Positions 1 to 7,774 of a stretch of 64,000 nucleotides of DNA are shown here, piece by piece; position 1 is the stretch's first letter, and the number at the start of each line of letters is the position of its first letter. This DNA is from Streptomyces lydicus (GTDB taxonomy: Bacteria; Actinomycetota; Actinomycetes; Streptomycetales; Streptomycetaceae). A program made the position numbers and the translations under genes. The notes under the pieces were generated by a model, which saw nothing but the letters and a program-made list of their open reading frames with translations, had not been told where the DNA came from and searched no databases. The stretch spans positions 5,828,001 to 5,892,000 of the forward strand of contig NZ_RDTE01000003.1 of NCBI RefSeq assembly GCF_004125265.1, given 5' to 3'.

Positions 1-1
1 C

Positions 2-880
2 CAGCGCCACTGGGTCCGGATGCCCCGCTCGTCCGTCTCCTACGGGATACGGCGCGACTGGGACGCCGGCCGGCGCTCCGACTATCTGCGCGACGCGGTC
101 GCCGCCGCCGACCCTTCGGTGGACTTCGGCCGCTACGACGTGGTCTATTTCGTCGCCGACCCGGACGCCCCCGGCGTCGACTCGGACGCCACCAAGGTCG
201 TCAACCTCGAACAGCCGATGCGCGCCGACGACCGCGATCTGCGCCGGTTCGTCACCGTCTTCGAGCAGAGCCCGCCGGACCGCAATGTCCTCGCGCACGA
301 AACCGGGCACGTCTTCGACCTGCCGGACCTCTACCACCGGCCGCAGAGCGGCAAGGGCGACTGGGACACCTACGTCGGCGACTGGGACCTCATGGGAAGC
401 CAGTTCGGTCTGGCGCCCGACCCCTTCGCCTGGCACAAGTGGAAGCTGGGCTGGATCGCCGACAGCCAGGTGGACTGTGTCGACCTGACCAGCCCCGCCC
501 CGCACTCGCTGCGTACCCTGTCCGCCCCCGAGGAGCCCCGGTCCCAGCGCCGGCCGCGGCTCCTGGTGGTCCGTACGGGGCCCGACAGCGCACTGGCCGT
601 TGAGGCACGCGGTGCCATGGGCAACGACCGCTCCCTGTGCACCGAGGGCGTCCTGGTCTACCGCGTGCGGAGCGAGACCCCTTCCGGATCGGGACCCGTG
701 CAGGTCCTCGACGGGCACCCGGGCACCTCGGCCTGCGGGGGCACCTCCGTCTACCCGCCGCTCGCGGACGCGCCGCTGGGTGTGGGGGAGAGCATGGACG
801 ACGCCCGGGACGGCGTGCGCATCCAGGTCACGGGGCGGACGACCGACGGGGACTGGGCCGTCAAGGTCGGCCGCGGCTGA
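2..880 (+). CDS. M6-family-like secreted metalloprotease, 5' end outside window
   Basis: The reading frame is open from the left edge, so the N-terminus, where any signal peptide would sit, is missing; about 292 residues are visible. The zinc-protease motif HETGH is followed by VFDLPDLY, the extended HExxHxxxxxD pattern of M6 (immune inhibitor A-like) peptidases, and then by GDWDLMGS, close to the conserved W-D-x-M-G segment of that family. The C-terminal part is rich in short strands and has two cysteines, fitting a secreted enzyme. It ends at TGA 878-880, 70 bases before a hairpin shared with the convergent tRNA. The peptidase assignment rests on motifs; the substrate is unknown. Confidence 0.75.
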   Translation, partial: QRHWVRMPRSSVSYGIRRDWDAGRRSDYLRDAVAAADPSVDFGRYDVVYFVADPDAPGVDSDATKVVNLEQPMRADDRDLRRFVTVFEQSPPDRNVLAHETGHVFDLPDLYHRPQSGKGDWDTYVGDWDLMGSQFGLAPDPFAWHKWKLGWIADSQVDCVDLTSPAPHSLRTLSAPEEPRSQRRPRLLVVRTGPDSALAVEARGAMGNDRSLCTEGVLVYRVRSETPSGSGPVQVLDGHPGTSACGGTSVYPPLADAPLGVGESMDDARDGVRIQVTGRTTDGDWAVKVGRG

Positions 881-942
881 CGCCCGCGGGCGGGCCGGGG
901 TGAGGGATCCGGCCGGTGGGCAGCGACCGGGCCGGCATACGA

Positions 943-972
943 CGAAGGCCCCCACCGGAGTGGAGGCCTTCG
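943..972. terminator. Hairpin between metalloprotease and tRNA-Lys
   Basis: Thirteen-base arms 943-955 and 960-972 with one mismatch and a 4-base loop. It lies just 3' of the minus-strand tRNA and 3' of the plus-strand protease gene, so it may act in both directions. There is no clear U-tract. Confidence 0.6.
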
Positions 973-980
973 ACTGTCTG

Positions 981-1054
981 TGCGCCGCCAGGGACTCGAA
1001 CCCCGGACCCGCTGATTAAGAGTCAGCTGCTCTAACCAACTGAGCTAGCGGCGC
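981..1054 (-). tRNA. tRNA-Lys (anticodon CTT)
   Basis: Read on the minus strand the 7-bp acceptor stem GCGCCGC/GCGGCGC, the TAGCTCAGTTGG D-arm, the anticodon loop with CTT and the GGTTCGAGTCC T-arm are all intact. CCA is not encoded. tRNA genes are frequent integration sites, but no integrase or attachment-site repeat is visible nearby. Confidence 0.95.
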
Positions 1055-1109
1055 CTGCTGACGGGAAAACATTAGCATCATGGTCGGGGAGGACAAAAAT
1101 CGGTTTGTC

Positions 1110-1742
1110 TCAGCCCGCGGTCAGCGCCGGAATGCGGTGCTGAGCTGTGGTTTCCCGCCCGGGGCCGGCCAGGGAACGGGCGGCGCGCACACAGGCCCAC
1201 AGCAGCACGTCCGGGCCGGGCAGCCAGGGGCTGCGGACATCCGGCGCCACCAGCCAGCGGGAGACGGACGGGCCCGCCACGTCCTCGGCGGCCGGGAATG
1301 GGGCGGCGGGCGCGTCCCCGGCGGCTGTTCGGCGGGGGTGCAGCGGCGGGACGGTCACCGCGTCGCCGCTGCCGTGGCACAGCAGCGGGGGGACGGCGGC
1401 GGCCCACTCCTCCCAGACGAGCAGCGCCGGCAGCCGCTGGGCCGTCCCCGGGGCGGCGAACAGCAGGATGCGGCCGCGGTGTGCCGCCACCGGGCCCGAG
1501 CCGGGACCGTCGGACCATAAGCGGTCGACCATGCGGCGTCCGAAGAGCGCCGGGGCGTTGATCACGTCGAAGGCGGTGCCGCACGGCAGCGCGCTGGGGG
1601 CGGCCGGTCGGGTGGCCCACAGGGTGTGCATCTCGTCCGGGCGGGGGCTGGCGGAGGCGAGCCAGTCGGCGCCCGCGAGGGTGACGTACGCCGAGGTGGG
1701 AAAGGCCAGGGTGCGGGGGGTCTCAGGCAGCCATTCGGTCAT
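1110..1742 (-). CDS. Bifunctional primase/polymerase N-domain-like protein (TTA codon)
   Basis: A 210-residue soluble protein. Its middle (AFDVINAPALFG, GRILLFAAPGTA, VPPLLCHGSGDAVTVPPL, RWLVAP) follows the spacing of Streptomyces proteins annotated as having a bifunctional DNA primase/polymerase N-terminal domain. The catalytic acidic pairs of active Prim-Pol enzymes are not obvious, so it may be a non-catalytic relative; 9472-9918 looks like a second, diverged member. I chose ATG at 1742 because conserved-looking sequence begins there; a start at 1811 in the same frame is possible. A rare TTA leucine codon lies at 1518-1520, implying dependence on the bldA tRNA. Confidence 0.5.
   Translation of the reverse strand: MTEWLPETPRTLAFPTSAYVTLAGADWLASASPRPDEMHTLWATRPAAPSALPCGTAFDVINAPALFGRRMVDRLWSDGPGSGPVAAHRGRILLFAAPGTAQRLPALLVWEEWAAAVPPLLCHGSGDAVTVPPLHPRRTAAGDAPAAPFPAAEDVAGPSVSRWLVAPDVRSPWLPGPDVLLWACVRAARSLAGPGRETTAQHRIPALTAG
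1518..1520 (-). promoter_or_regulatory. TTA codon (bldA-dependent translation)
   Basis: Minus-strand codon TTA encodes Leu within DRLWSDG of the 1110-1742 gene. In Streptomyces TTA is read only by the bldA tRNA, so translation is expected to be restricted to late growth. Confidence 0.7.
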
Positions 1743-1846
1743 GGGGGACAGGTCTACCGATGCGGCGGGTGCGCACTGAGCTGATTGGTGGAAAACAGGA
1801 CGCGGCGCCACGGGAGCCGGTATCTTGCGCCCCTTGCATATGCCAG

Positions 1847-1873
1847 CGGCTCATGGTCATGGACCATGAGCCG
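1847..1873 (-). terminator. Perfect hairpin downstream of 1929-2312 gene
   Basis: Twelve-base perfect arms (CGGCTCATGGTC and its complement) with a 3-base loop, placed 56 bases past the stop codon of the minus-strand gene ending at 1929. No U-tract follows, as is common for Streptomyces terminators. Confidence 0.6.
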
Positions 1874-1928
1874 TGGTGAGGCGGGTGGTGCGGAAGTGGC
1901 GCCCGGGGCGGCCGATGGGCCGGGGCCT

Positions 1929-2312
1929 TCAGTCCGGCTCGCCCGGCAGGGTGCTGCCGCTGCGCATCAGGCTGCGGCCGAACTCGATCATTTTCCGGGT
2001 GTAGTCCTCGGTCCACTCCGCCTGCTCGGCGAGGGTGGCCAGCGGCATCCGGTCGAACCGGCTGGGGTCGGAGAGCTGGGCGGCGGCCAGCGCCTGGAAC
2101 TCCGTGGCGCGGTCGGCCGCGGCGCGGAAGGCGAGCGCCAGCTCCGTGGCGCGGCCGAGCAGCTCGCGCGGGTCCTCCATCGACTCCAGGCCGAAGAAGT
2201 GCTCGGGGTCGGTGACGGCCTCGGGCGGCTCGAAGAGCAGCTGCGCGGGCTTCATCCGCCGTGGTCCCGGCGCCGTACCACGCGGGTCGGGAGCCGGTCG
2301 CGGCTCGGACAT
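1929..2312 (-). CDS. Conserved small protein of unknown function
   Basis: A 127-residue protein, proline-rich for the first 30 residues and then mostly helical and acidic (ELLGRATELALAFRAAADRATEFQALAAAQLSD). No membrane segment, cysteine or recognisable catalytic motif. The ATG at 2312 is fixed by a GGAGG sequence 8 bases upstream, so the longer open frame in the same register is not used. It follows the helicase gene on the same strand after 146 bases and may be the distal gene of that operon. I do not recognise the family. Confidence 0.6.
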   Translation of the reverse strand: MSEPRPAPDPRGTAPGPRRMKPAQLLFEPPEAVTDPEHFFGLESMEDPRELLGRATELALAFRAAADRATEFQALAAAQLSDPSRFDRMPLATLAEQAEWTEDYTRKMIEFGRSLMRSGSTLPGEPD

Positions 2313-2458
2313 GTACCTACCTCCAGATCGTGTGCCGCATTCCATTGTCCCGCCCCGCGCAAGGGGGCAGGCGCGGGTGTCCGCCGCCGCCGTTCCCCGG
2401 ACGGCGAGGGGCGCCACGCCTCTCGGCACGCCACGCCCCCGAGGACGTCGCGGCCTCC

Positions 2459-3856
2459 TCAAGGACGCCACGCCACCCGGTGTTCCGCCAGGTGGGCGAG
2501 GACGGCGTGGTTGGCCTCCCAGCCGTCCGGGAACTTGACCGTGACGCCGAGGCGGACCGGTTCGGTCGAGGGGTGCTCGTCCAGCAGGTCGGCAACGCCC
2601 GCCCGGCAGACCACGATGCAGGCGTGCCGGTGGCGGGAGGCGAGCACGCACAGCCGGCCGGTCTCCAGATGGAACGCGGTGGCGTCAGGGCGGCCGGAGA
2701 GCGGGTGCAGCACGACCGTGACGTCGAACTCGCGGCCCTGGAGGCGGTTGGCGGTGTCCACCGCGACCCCCGAAACCCCCAGCTCGGCGAGCGCGGCGCG
2801 GACGGCCGCCGCCTGGTCGCGATGGGCCGTGCCGACCGCGATCCGGGCAGCGGTGAGCGGCACCGGGACGGCGGCCCGGCCGTCCCCGTCCCGCCGGGCC
2901 TCGCTGGTCGCGGCGCCGCCGCGATCCAGGAGCCGGCGCACCACCTGGGCCACCGCGCGGACCGCCTCCGGGTCCGTACGCGGCGTACGGCGGGCGGGGA
3001 GTTCCAGCAGGCCCCAGCCCGACTCGGCGGCCTCGTCCAGGACCCGGTCCACCCCCGAGCCGTCGCCCGGCACCCCGAACGCCAGCCGCCGGTCGCCGTG
3101 GCCGGTGCCGCTGCGGAACGGGGTGTACGGGTAGAACGCGGCGGAGACCAGCGGCGCGGCCGAGGCGGGCAGCCGCCAGGAGACCGGCAGCCGGTGCTGC
3201 GGCAGATCGGGGTTGTGGGCCAGGAGGGTGGACACCGCGCTCGCGGACGGGTCGTACGCCAGCCCCGCCCACTGCTCCGCGCCGACCACGCTGAACGGGT
3301 CCAGCTGACCCGGGTCGCCGACGAACAGGGCCCGTTCGAAGAGCCCGGCCACGCTCAGCAGCGCGTCGGACCGCATCTGGTAGGCCTCGTCCACGATGGC
3401 GTGCCGCCAGGGCTCGTCGACCTTGGTGTAGGCCCATTTCGCGGCCGTCGACACGACGATGTCCATCCCGGCCAGATCGGCGGCCTTCGCGGACGTACGG
3501 ACCGCGGGCAGTTCGGCCAGCGCCGGGTCGAACGCGCCGGGCTCGCTGCTGTGCAGCCGGCCGACCGGCAGCTCGGGGTCCTTCTCGGCGAGCCGCAGCA
3601 CGAGGTCGTCGACCTGGGCATTGGTCTGCGCGACCACCATCAGCGGGCGTCCGGCGGCGGCCAGTTCGCGGGCCGCGCGCACCACGAGGGTGGACTTGCC
3701 GGCGCCGGGCGGGGAGTCGACGACCACACCGCGCCGGGAGCCGTGCAGCGTGTCGTGCAGGATCGCTTCGGTGGCCGCGGCGGCCGCCGCGGCCGGGTCG
3801 AAGCTCTTGGCCGCGGGGGCGGGCACGGATGCGGGGGAGTCCTGAGGGGCCGTCAT
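2459..3856 (-). CDS. SF1 (Upf1/DNA2-like) helicase-type ATPase
   Basis: 465 residues with a full SF1 helicase motif set: Walker A SPPGAGKST (48-56), Walker B/motif II VDEAYQM (155-161, the DEAxQ form), motif III GDPGQLDP (180-187), then near the C-terminus VDTANRLQGREFDVTVV (motif V-like) and VLASRHRHACIVV (motif VI-like). It is short for a free-standing DNA2/Upf1 helicase, with little accessory sequence outside the two RecA folds. Third gene of an operon with the cysteine-cluster nuclease 5456-6784 and the unknown 3897-5465; 40 bases separate it from the latter and GGGGAG precedes its ATG. Together they resemble Dna2 or AddAB split into subunits. Likely role: processing of DNA ends or branched DNA (inference). 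Confidence 0.8.
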   Translation of the reverse strand: MTAPQDSPASVPAPAAKSFDPAAAAAAATEAILHDTLHGSRRGVVVDSPPGAGKSTLVVRAARELAAAGRPLMVVAQTNAQVDDLVLRLAEKDPELPVGRLHSSEPGAFDPALAELPAVRTSAKAADLAGMDIVVSTAAKWAYTKVDEPWRHAIVDEAYQMRSDALLSVAGLFERALFVGDPGQLDPFSVVGAEQWAGLAYDPSASAVSTLLAHNPDLPQHRLPVSWRLPASAAPLVSAAFYPYTPFRSGTGHGDRRLAFGVPGDGSGVDRVLDEAAESGWGLLELPARRTPRTDPEAVRAVAQVVRRLLDRGGAATSEARRDGDGRAAVPVPLTAARIAVGTAHRDQAAAVRAALAELGVSGVAVDTANRLQGREFDVTVVLHPLSGRPDATAFHLETGRLCVLASRHRHACIVVCRAGVADLLDEHPSTEPVRLGVTVKFPDGWEANHAVLAHLAEHRVAWRP

Positions 3857-3896
3857 ACGGCAATGCTCCCCGGGGCGGCCGGGTGCCGGGCGCGGT

Positions 3897-5465
3897 TCAC
3901 AGGAAGTCCTCCGTGGTCACGGGGTCGGGGGCGTCGTACGGTGCCTGTGCGGGGCCGGTGGGGCCGTCGGGCCCGGGCGGGGGCCCGCCGTGGGTCCACG
4001 GGGTGTCCTCGGGGTCCGGGAGCTCCGGGCCGCCGCGCGGGGCGTGTTCGAACAGCGTCCAGCACACCGTGTCGTCCGGCTCCGGCACCGAACCGGGCTC
4101 GGGGGTCTTCCCGCGCCCCATCCCGCCCGTCAGCCGCACCACCAGGGCGCCCGGCTGCCCGGCCACGGGCGCGACGTACTCCGCGGTCTGCGTCCTGCCG
4201 TCCGCCAGGGCGCGGTAGAGCTTGCCGCCCCCGGACAGCTGCGGGCGGTCGGCCGTCCGCAGCGTCACCAGCGGGCGCGGCATCGGCCGCTTGCCCTCGG
4301 AGAAGGCCATCTCGACGGCGGTGACCGTGCCCTGGAACGCCTCGCCGGCCAGCCGCCGCCCCGCCATCACCAGCGGATCGTCCAGCGCCTCCTGGGCGTC
4401 CAGCTGGGCCTGGGCCGTCTCCCGCGCGGAGAGTTTCTGCGCGGCGGTGACCGCGTCGTCCTGCCGGGGCTGCGGGGGCTCACCGGCGCGCACCCGGTCG
4501 CGGTGCGCCGTGTACGACCAGCGGTCGCGCTTCCAGCGGTCGGCGACGTGGGCGCCCTCGGGGAGCGCCCGCAGCAGGTCGAGACCGTGCCAGACGGCGT
4601 CCCAGGCCGGCCGCAACTGCCCCTCGACCAGGGCGCGCAGCGCGTCCTCGGCGCCCGGCAGCCCGGCGTCGTAACGGGCCATCGCGGGAGCCAGCAGCCG
4701 GTTGTCGAACGCCGGGTCGGTGGCCGGGCCGGCCGGCGGGCACAGCAGCTGCCCCGCCGCGTCGCGCGCCGACTCCGCACGCTCGGCCGCCTCCCGGCCC
4801 GACATCCCCGGCGGCGGGTCGATCCAGGAGAGCAGCGCGCCCAGATGCTGGTCCTCCAGCACGCTCTGGCCGGTCGCCCAGTGGCGGGTCAGCAGGCCCG
4901 TCACGGACAGCAGCAGGCTCGCGCCGGGGACCCGCGCCCGCTCGCCGAAATGGGTCAGCCAGCGGCCCAGCAGCGGGACGTGCGGCGGCGCCGGGTACGG
5001 CGCCTCCGGCTCCTGCTCGGCCGTGCGCCTAAACCGCATCGAGCGGCCCAGCAGCCGGACGAACTCGATCCCCGCGGCGCTCGGCACGATCAACTGCGGT
5101 GCATCCGCACACAGTTCGACCTGCACCGGGACCTTCTTGCCGGTCTCCGGGTCGGTCTCCTTGCGCTCCTCCCACCCGATGGCGTCCGCGTAGCCGTCCA
5201 CATACGGCAGCACCGTCTCCGCCAGCTCGGCGAGGAAGGCGAACCGCAGATCGCGGTCGCGCGGCTGCGGAACGGCCAGCAACACGGGCTTCTCGCGGTC
5301 CGTGCCGACCAGCGCGCCCAGCGGGGCGCCGGCCTCGCCCGCGGTCGTCAGCGGGACGAAGACCAGGGGGCGCGCGGACAGATGGCGGTGCAGGGCCGTG
5401 CAGCGCGGCTGTGCCCGGCCCGCGGCCACCGCCTCCATCCGGGCCAGCGTCTCGATCAGCGACAT
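3897..5465 (-). CDS. Unknown protein, middle subunit of nuclease-helicase operon
   Basis: 522 residues, soluble, acidic C-terminal tail rich in Pro and Gly. The first 250 residues contain regular alternating hydrophobic segments (LVFVPLTTAGEAG, PVLLAVPQPRDRDLRFAFL, PQLIVPSAAGIEFVRLLG); the middle is helical and charged, with a run resembling a coiled coil around AAQKLSARETAQAQLDAQEA; a beta-rich region (MPRPLVTLRTADRPQLSGG) precedes the tail. No nuclease, helicase or zinc motif was found. Its ATG overlaps the end of the nuclease gene by 10 bases, so the two are translationally coupled and probably work in one complex. The family is not one I recognise. Confidence 0.65.
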   Translation of the reverse strand: MSLIETLARMEAVAAGRAQPRCTALHRHLSARPLVFVPLTTAGEAGAPLGALVGTDREKPVLLAVPQPRDRDLRFAFLAELAETVLPYVDGYADAIGWEERKETDPETGKKVPVQVELCADAPQLIVPSAAGIEFVRLLGRSMRFRRTAEQEPEAPYPAPPHVPLLGRWLTHFGERARVPGASLLLSVTGLLTRHWATGQSVLEDQHLGALLSWIDPPPGMSGREAAERAESARDAAGQLLCPPAGPATDPAFDNRLLAPAMARYDAGLPGAEDALRALVEGQLRPAWDAVWHGLDLLRALPEGAHVADRWKRDRWSYTAHRDRVRAGEPPQPRQDDAVTAAQKLSARETAQAQLDAQEALDDPLVMAGRRLAGEAFQGTVTAVEMAFSEGKRPMPRPLVTLRTADRPQLSGGGKLYRALADGRTQTAEYVAPVAGQPGALVVRLTGGMGRGKTPEPGSVPEPDDTVCWTLFEHAPRGGPELPDPEDTPWTHGGPPPGPDGPTGPAQAPYDAPDPVTTEDFL

Positions 5466-6784
5466 CCCGGCTCCTCCGTCCGCGGCGCCGGCACGGCGGC
5501 GCCGGCCAGTGCCTCGGCGCGCAGCGCGGCGGCCCGGCGCAGCGCCACCACGGCCGGGTCCTCCCCGCCGGGGTCCGCTCCCTCGCCCGGTTCGGCTGGG
5601 CCCGCCCCGTCCGGGCCGGCCGCCGTCAGCACCTCCTCGATGGTGCGCAGACCGCCCAACTCGCCCCGTACGCCGCGCCCCAGTGCCTCCACCGCGCCGT
5701 CCCGGCGGGCGCGCGTACGGCAGTGGAAGGCCAGTTCGCAGGCCGCCAGGCACTCGGGGGCGTAGGCCGCGCCGACCGCCTCGACGGCCTCGGCCAGCTC
5801 CTCGGGCGGGCGGGTCGCCGTCTTCCCGTCGTCCGCGAGCCGCAGGTCGAAGGTGGTCTGCGCGGGCAGGGCGGCGGCGATCTCCTCGACCCGGGTCAGA
5901 CGGGCCAGCTGCCGCCGGGTGGTGGCCAGTTGCTTGCGGACGTCGACGGCGGCGGCCGTGGGGAGGTTGGAGAAGTCCTTCGGGCACACCAGCAGCACCC
6001 GGTCGCGGACGTGGACCGTACGGCCGGTGCGCGCGCCGGCGTGCCGGGCCACCGGCTCCAGGGCCAGGACGTACACCGCCGCCTGCCGCGCCGCGGCGCC
6101 CACCTTGGCGGCGTCCGCCGAACCGTCGATCATCGGGAAGGACTTGATCTCGACGACCGTCCAGCTGCCGTCCGGATGCACCACCACCGCGTCCGGCTCC
6201 ACATAGGCGGGCGAGCCGGCCACCTCGACGGCCAGCATCGGGTGGTCGAGCAGCGCCCAGCCGCCGGCCGCGGTCGCCTCGCGCAGCGCCAGCGCCGTAC
6301 GCGCCGCCCGGCCCGCGGGCCCGGCAGCGGACAGATCCGGGGTGGCGACCTCCTCGGGCACGGGCGCCGGGGTGCGGGGCGCCAGCCGCTCGTGCACCAG
6401 CCGCAGCAGCTCCGTGCCGCCGTCGGCCTTCACCCGGGCCTCGAAGGCGGTGCCGCGGACGAGGGCGAACTGGGACTGGCCGTACGCCGCGGGCGAGCCC
6501 AGCGCCCTGGCCAGCGCGCCCTTGTCGATGCCCGCGCCGTCCAGCAGCGCACGGCGGTGGCAGCCGGGGTTGGCGGCCAGGGCGGCCAGCGCCCGGGCGT
6601 CGAGGGGACGGGGGTGTACGCCGGGGCCGCGCAGCTCGGTGAGCCTGGCCCGGCTCACGGGGGGAGCTGCCTCCGGCGGCCGGCTCGGTGCCGCCGTCGG
6701 CGACCCGTCCGGGGAGGCGGCCGGCGCGGGGCGGCTGTCGCGGAAAACGTTCACCCGCGGAAGTCTCGCATCCGGCACTGACAT
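5456..6784 (-). CDS. RecB/Cas4-type PD-(D/E)XK nuclease with Fe-S cysteine cluster
   Basis: 442 residues. The PD-(D/E)XK core is readable in order: RGTAFEARV (110-118, motif I with Glu115), EPD with Asp198, VEIK with Glu212 and Lys214, and the RecB-type QxxxY motif as Gln234/Tyr238. Four cysteines are placed as in Cas4, AddB and Dna2: Cys75 before the core (NPGCHRR) and Cys345-x3-Cys349-x5-Cys355 after it, so a [4Fe-4S] cluster is expected. It is the first gene of a three-gene operon with an SF1 helicase, and overlaps the second gene by 10 bases. No cas1, cas2 or repeat array is near, which argues against CRISPR adaptation. Function in repair or defence is inference. Confidence 0.8.
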   Translation of the reverse strand: MSVPDARLPRVNVFRDSRPAPAASPDGSPTAAPSRPPEAAPPVSRARLTELRGPGVHPRPLDARALAALAANPGCHRRALLDGAGIDKGALARALGSPAAYGQSQFALVRGTAFEARVKADGGTELLRLVHERLAPRTPAPVPEEVATPDLSAAGPAGRAARTALALREATAAGGWALLDHPMLAVEVAGSPAYVEPDAVVVHPDGSWTVVEIKSFPMIDGSADAAKVGAAARQAAVYVLALEPVARHAGARTGRTVHVRDRVLLVCPKDFSNLPTAAAVDVRKQLATTRRQLARLTRVEEIAAALPAQTTFDLRLADDGKTATRPPEELAEAVEAVGAAYAPECLAACELAFHCRTRARRDGAVEALGRGVRGELGGLRTIEEVLTAAGPDGAGPAEPGEGADPGGEDPAVVALRRAAALRAEALAGAAVPAPRTEEPGCR

Positions 6785-7037
6785 GCGGGGGGACCACCCA
6801 CGGACCGGCCGTCGGCGGAGACGGCTCCCGGCAGCCGCCCGTACGCGGTAGGACGCCGCCGTCCGGCCGGCCCCGGGCACGTAGTCCCGGCAGGGAACAG
6901 CCTCCCGCCGCCGGTCAGGCGCAGGGCGGCCGCCCCGGCCGGGGACAAATCGACCCGGTGCGTGATGATGGAAAGCCCGCGGCCGACGCCGCCCGCACCG
7001 AGAACGACCAGCCGGGAAGCCGGCGAGAGGTACGACC

Positions 7038-7631
7038 ATGGCACCGCGCATTTTCCTGGCCAGGCACGGGCAGACCGAGTGGTCCCGCTCCGGCAGGCAC
7101 ACCGGCCGTACGGACGTCCCGCTGCTGGACGAGGGGCGGCGCGGCGCCGAGCTGCTGGGCGAGCGGCTGCACCGCGCCCCCTGGGACGGCATGCCGGGCG
7201 TCGAGGTCCGCACCAGCCCCCTGGTGCGCGCCAAGGAGACCTGCGAGCTGGCCGGTTTCGGCGACCGGGCGCGGCCGTGGGACGCGCTGATGGAGTTCGA
7301 CTACGGCGCGTACGAGGGCCTGACGCCGGCCGAGATCAAGTCGGCGCGGCCGGACTGGCTGATCTGGCGTGACGGCGTGCCGGAGGGCGAGACGCTCGCC
7401 GAGGTCGCCGCGCGGGCGGACGAGGTCGTGGACTGGGCGCGGTCGGCCGACCGCGATGTGCTGGTCTTCGCGCACGGCCACATCCTGCGCGCCCTGGGCG
7501 CCCGCTGGCTGGGCCTGGACATCTCCTTCGCCGCCCGGATCCGGCTGGAGCCGACCTCCCTGTCGGCGCTCGGCTGGGCCTACGGCGAGCCCGCGATCGA
7601 GCGGTGGAACGACACGGGGCACCTCGGCTGA
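7038..7631 (+). CDS. Histidine phosphatase superfamily protein
   Basis: 197 residues beginning with FLARHGQTEWS, the RHG catalytic motif whose histidine is phosphorylated. RTSPLVRAKETCEL supplies the second arginine, EFDYGAYEG the proton-donor region, and VLVFAHGHILRAL the second catalytic histidine. This is a complete phosphoglycerate-mutase-like phosphatase fold; close relatives act on varied phosphoesters, so the substrate cannot be told. ATG 7038 is preceded by GAGAGG. It is convergent with the 7775-9226 regulator. Confidence 0.85.
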   Translation: MAPRIFLARHGQTEWSRSGRHTGRTDVPLLDEGRRGAELLGERLHRAPWDGMPGVEVRTSPLVRAKETCELAGFGDRARPWDALMEFDYGAYEGLTPAEIKSARPDWLIWRDGVPEGETLAEVAARADEVVDWARSADRDVLVFAHGHILRALGARWLGLDISFAARIRLEPTSLSALGWAYGEPAIERWNDTGHLG

Positions 7632-7720
7632 GGGGTGCGGGGGAGGGCGCCAGGAGGGGGCGGGGGCGGGTTCGGGGGTGGGGGAGCTGCATGGCCTGGC
7701 GCCCTCAGCCGCCGGCCGTC

Positions 7721-7770
7721 AACGGTCAGCCCCCAACCCCCAGCCGCCAACGGTCAGCCCCCAACCCCCA
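7721..7770. repeat. Two-copy 22-bp C-rich direct repeat
   Basis: Identical 22-base copies at 7721-7742 and 7749-7770 (period 28), C-rich on the plus strand. They fill the gap between two convergent genes and end 4 bases before the stop of the regulator gene. Confidence 0.6.
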
Positions 7771-7774
7771 ACCC

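Noticed and set aside
981..1054. Integrated element at tRNA-Lys or tRNA-His
   Set aside because: No integrase, no repeated tRNA 3' end and no excisionase seen near either tRNA.
5456..6784. Cas4 of a CRISPR system
   Set aside because: Cas4-like motifs are present, but there is no cas1, cas2 or repeat array in the window, and it is coupled to a helicase operon.
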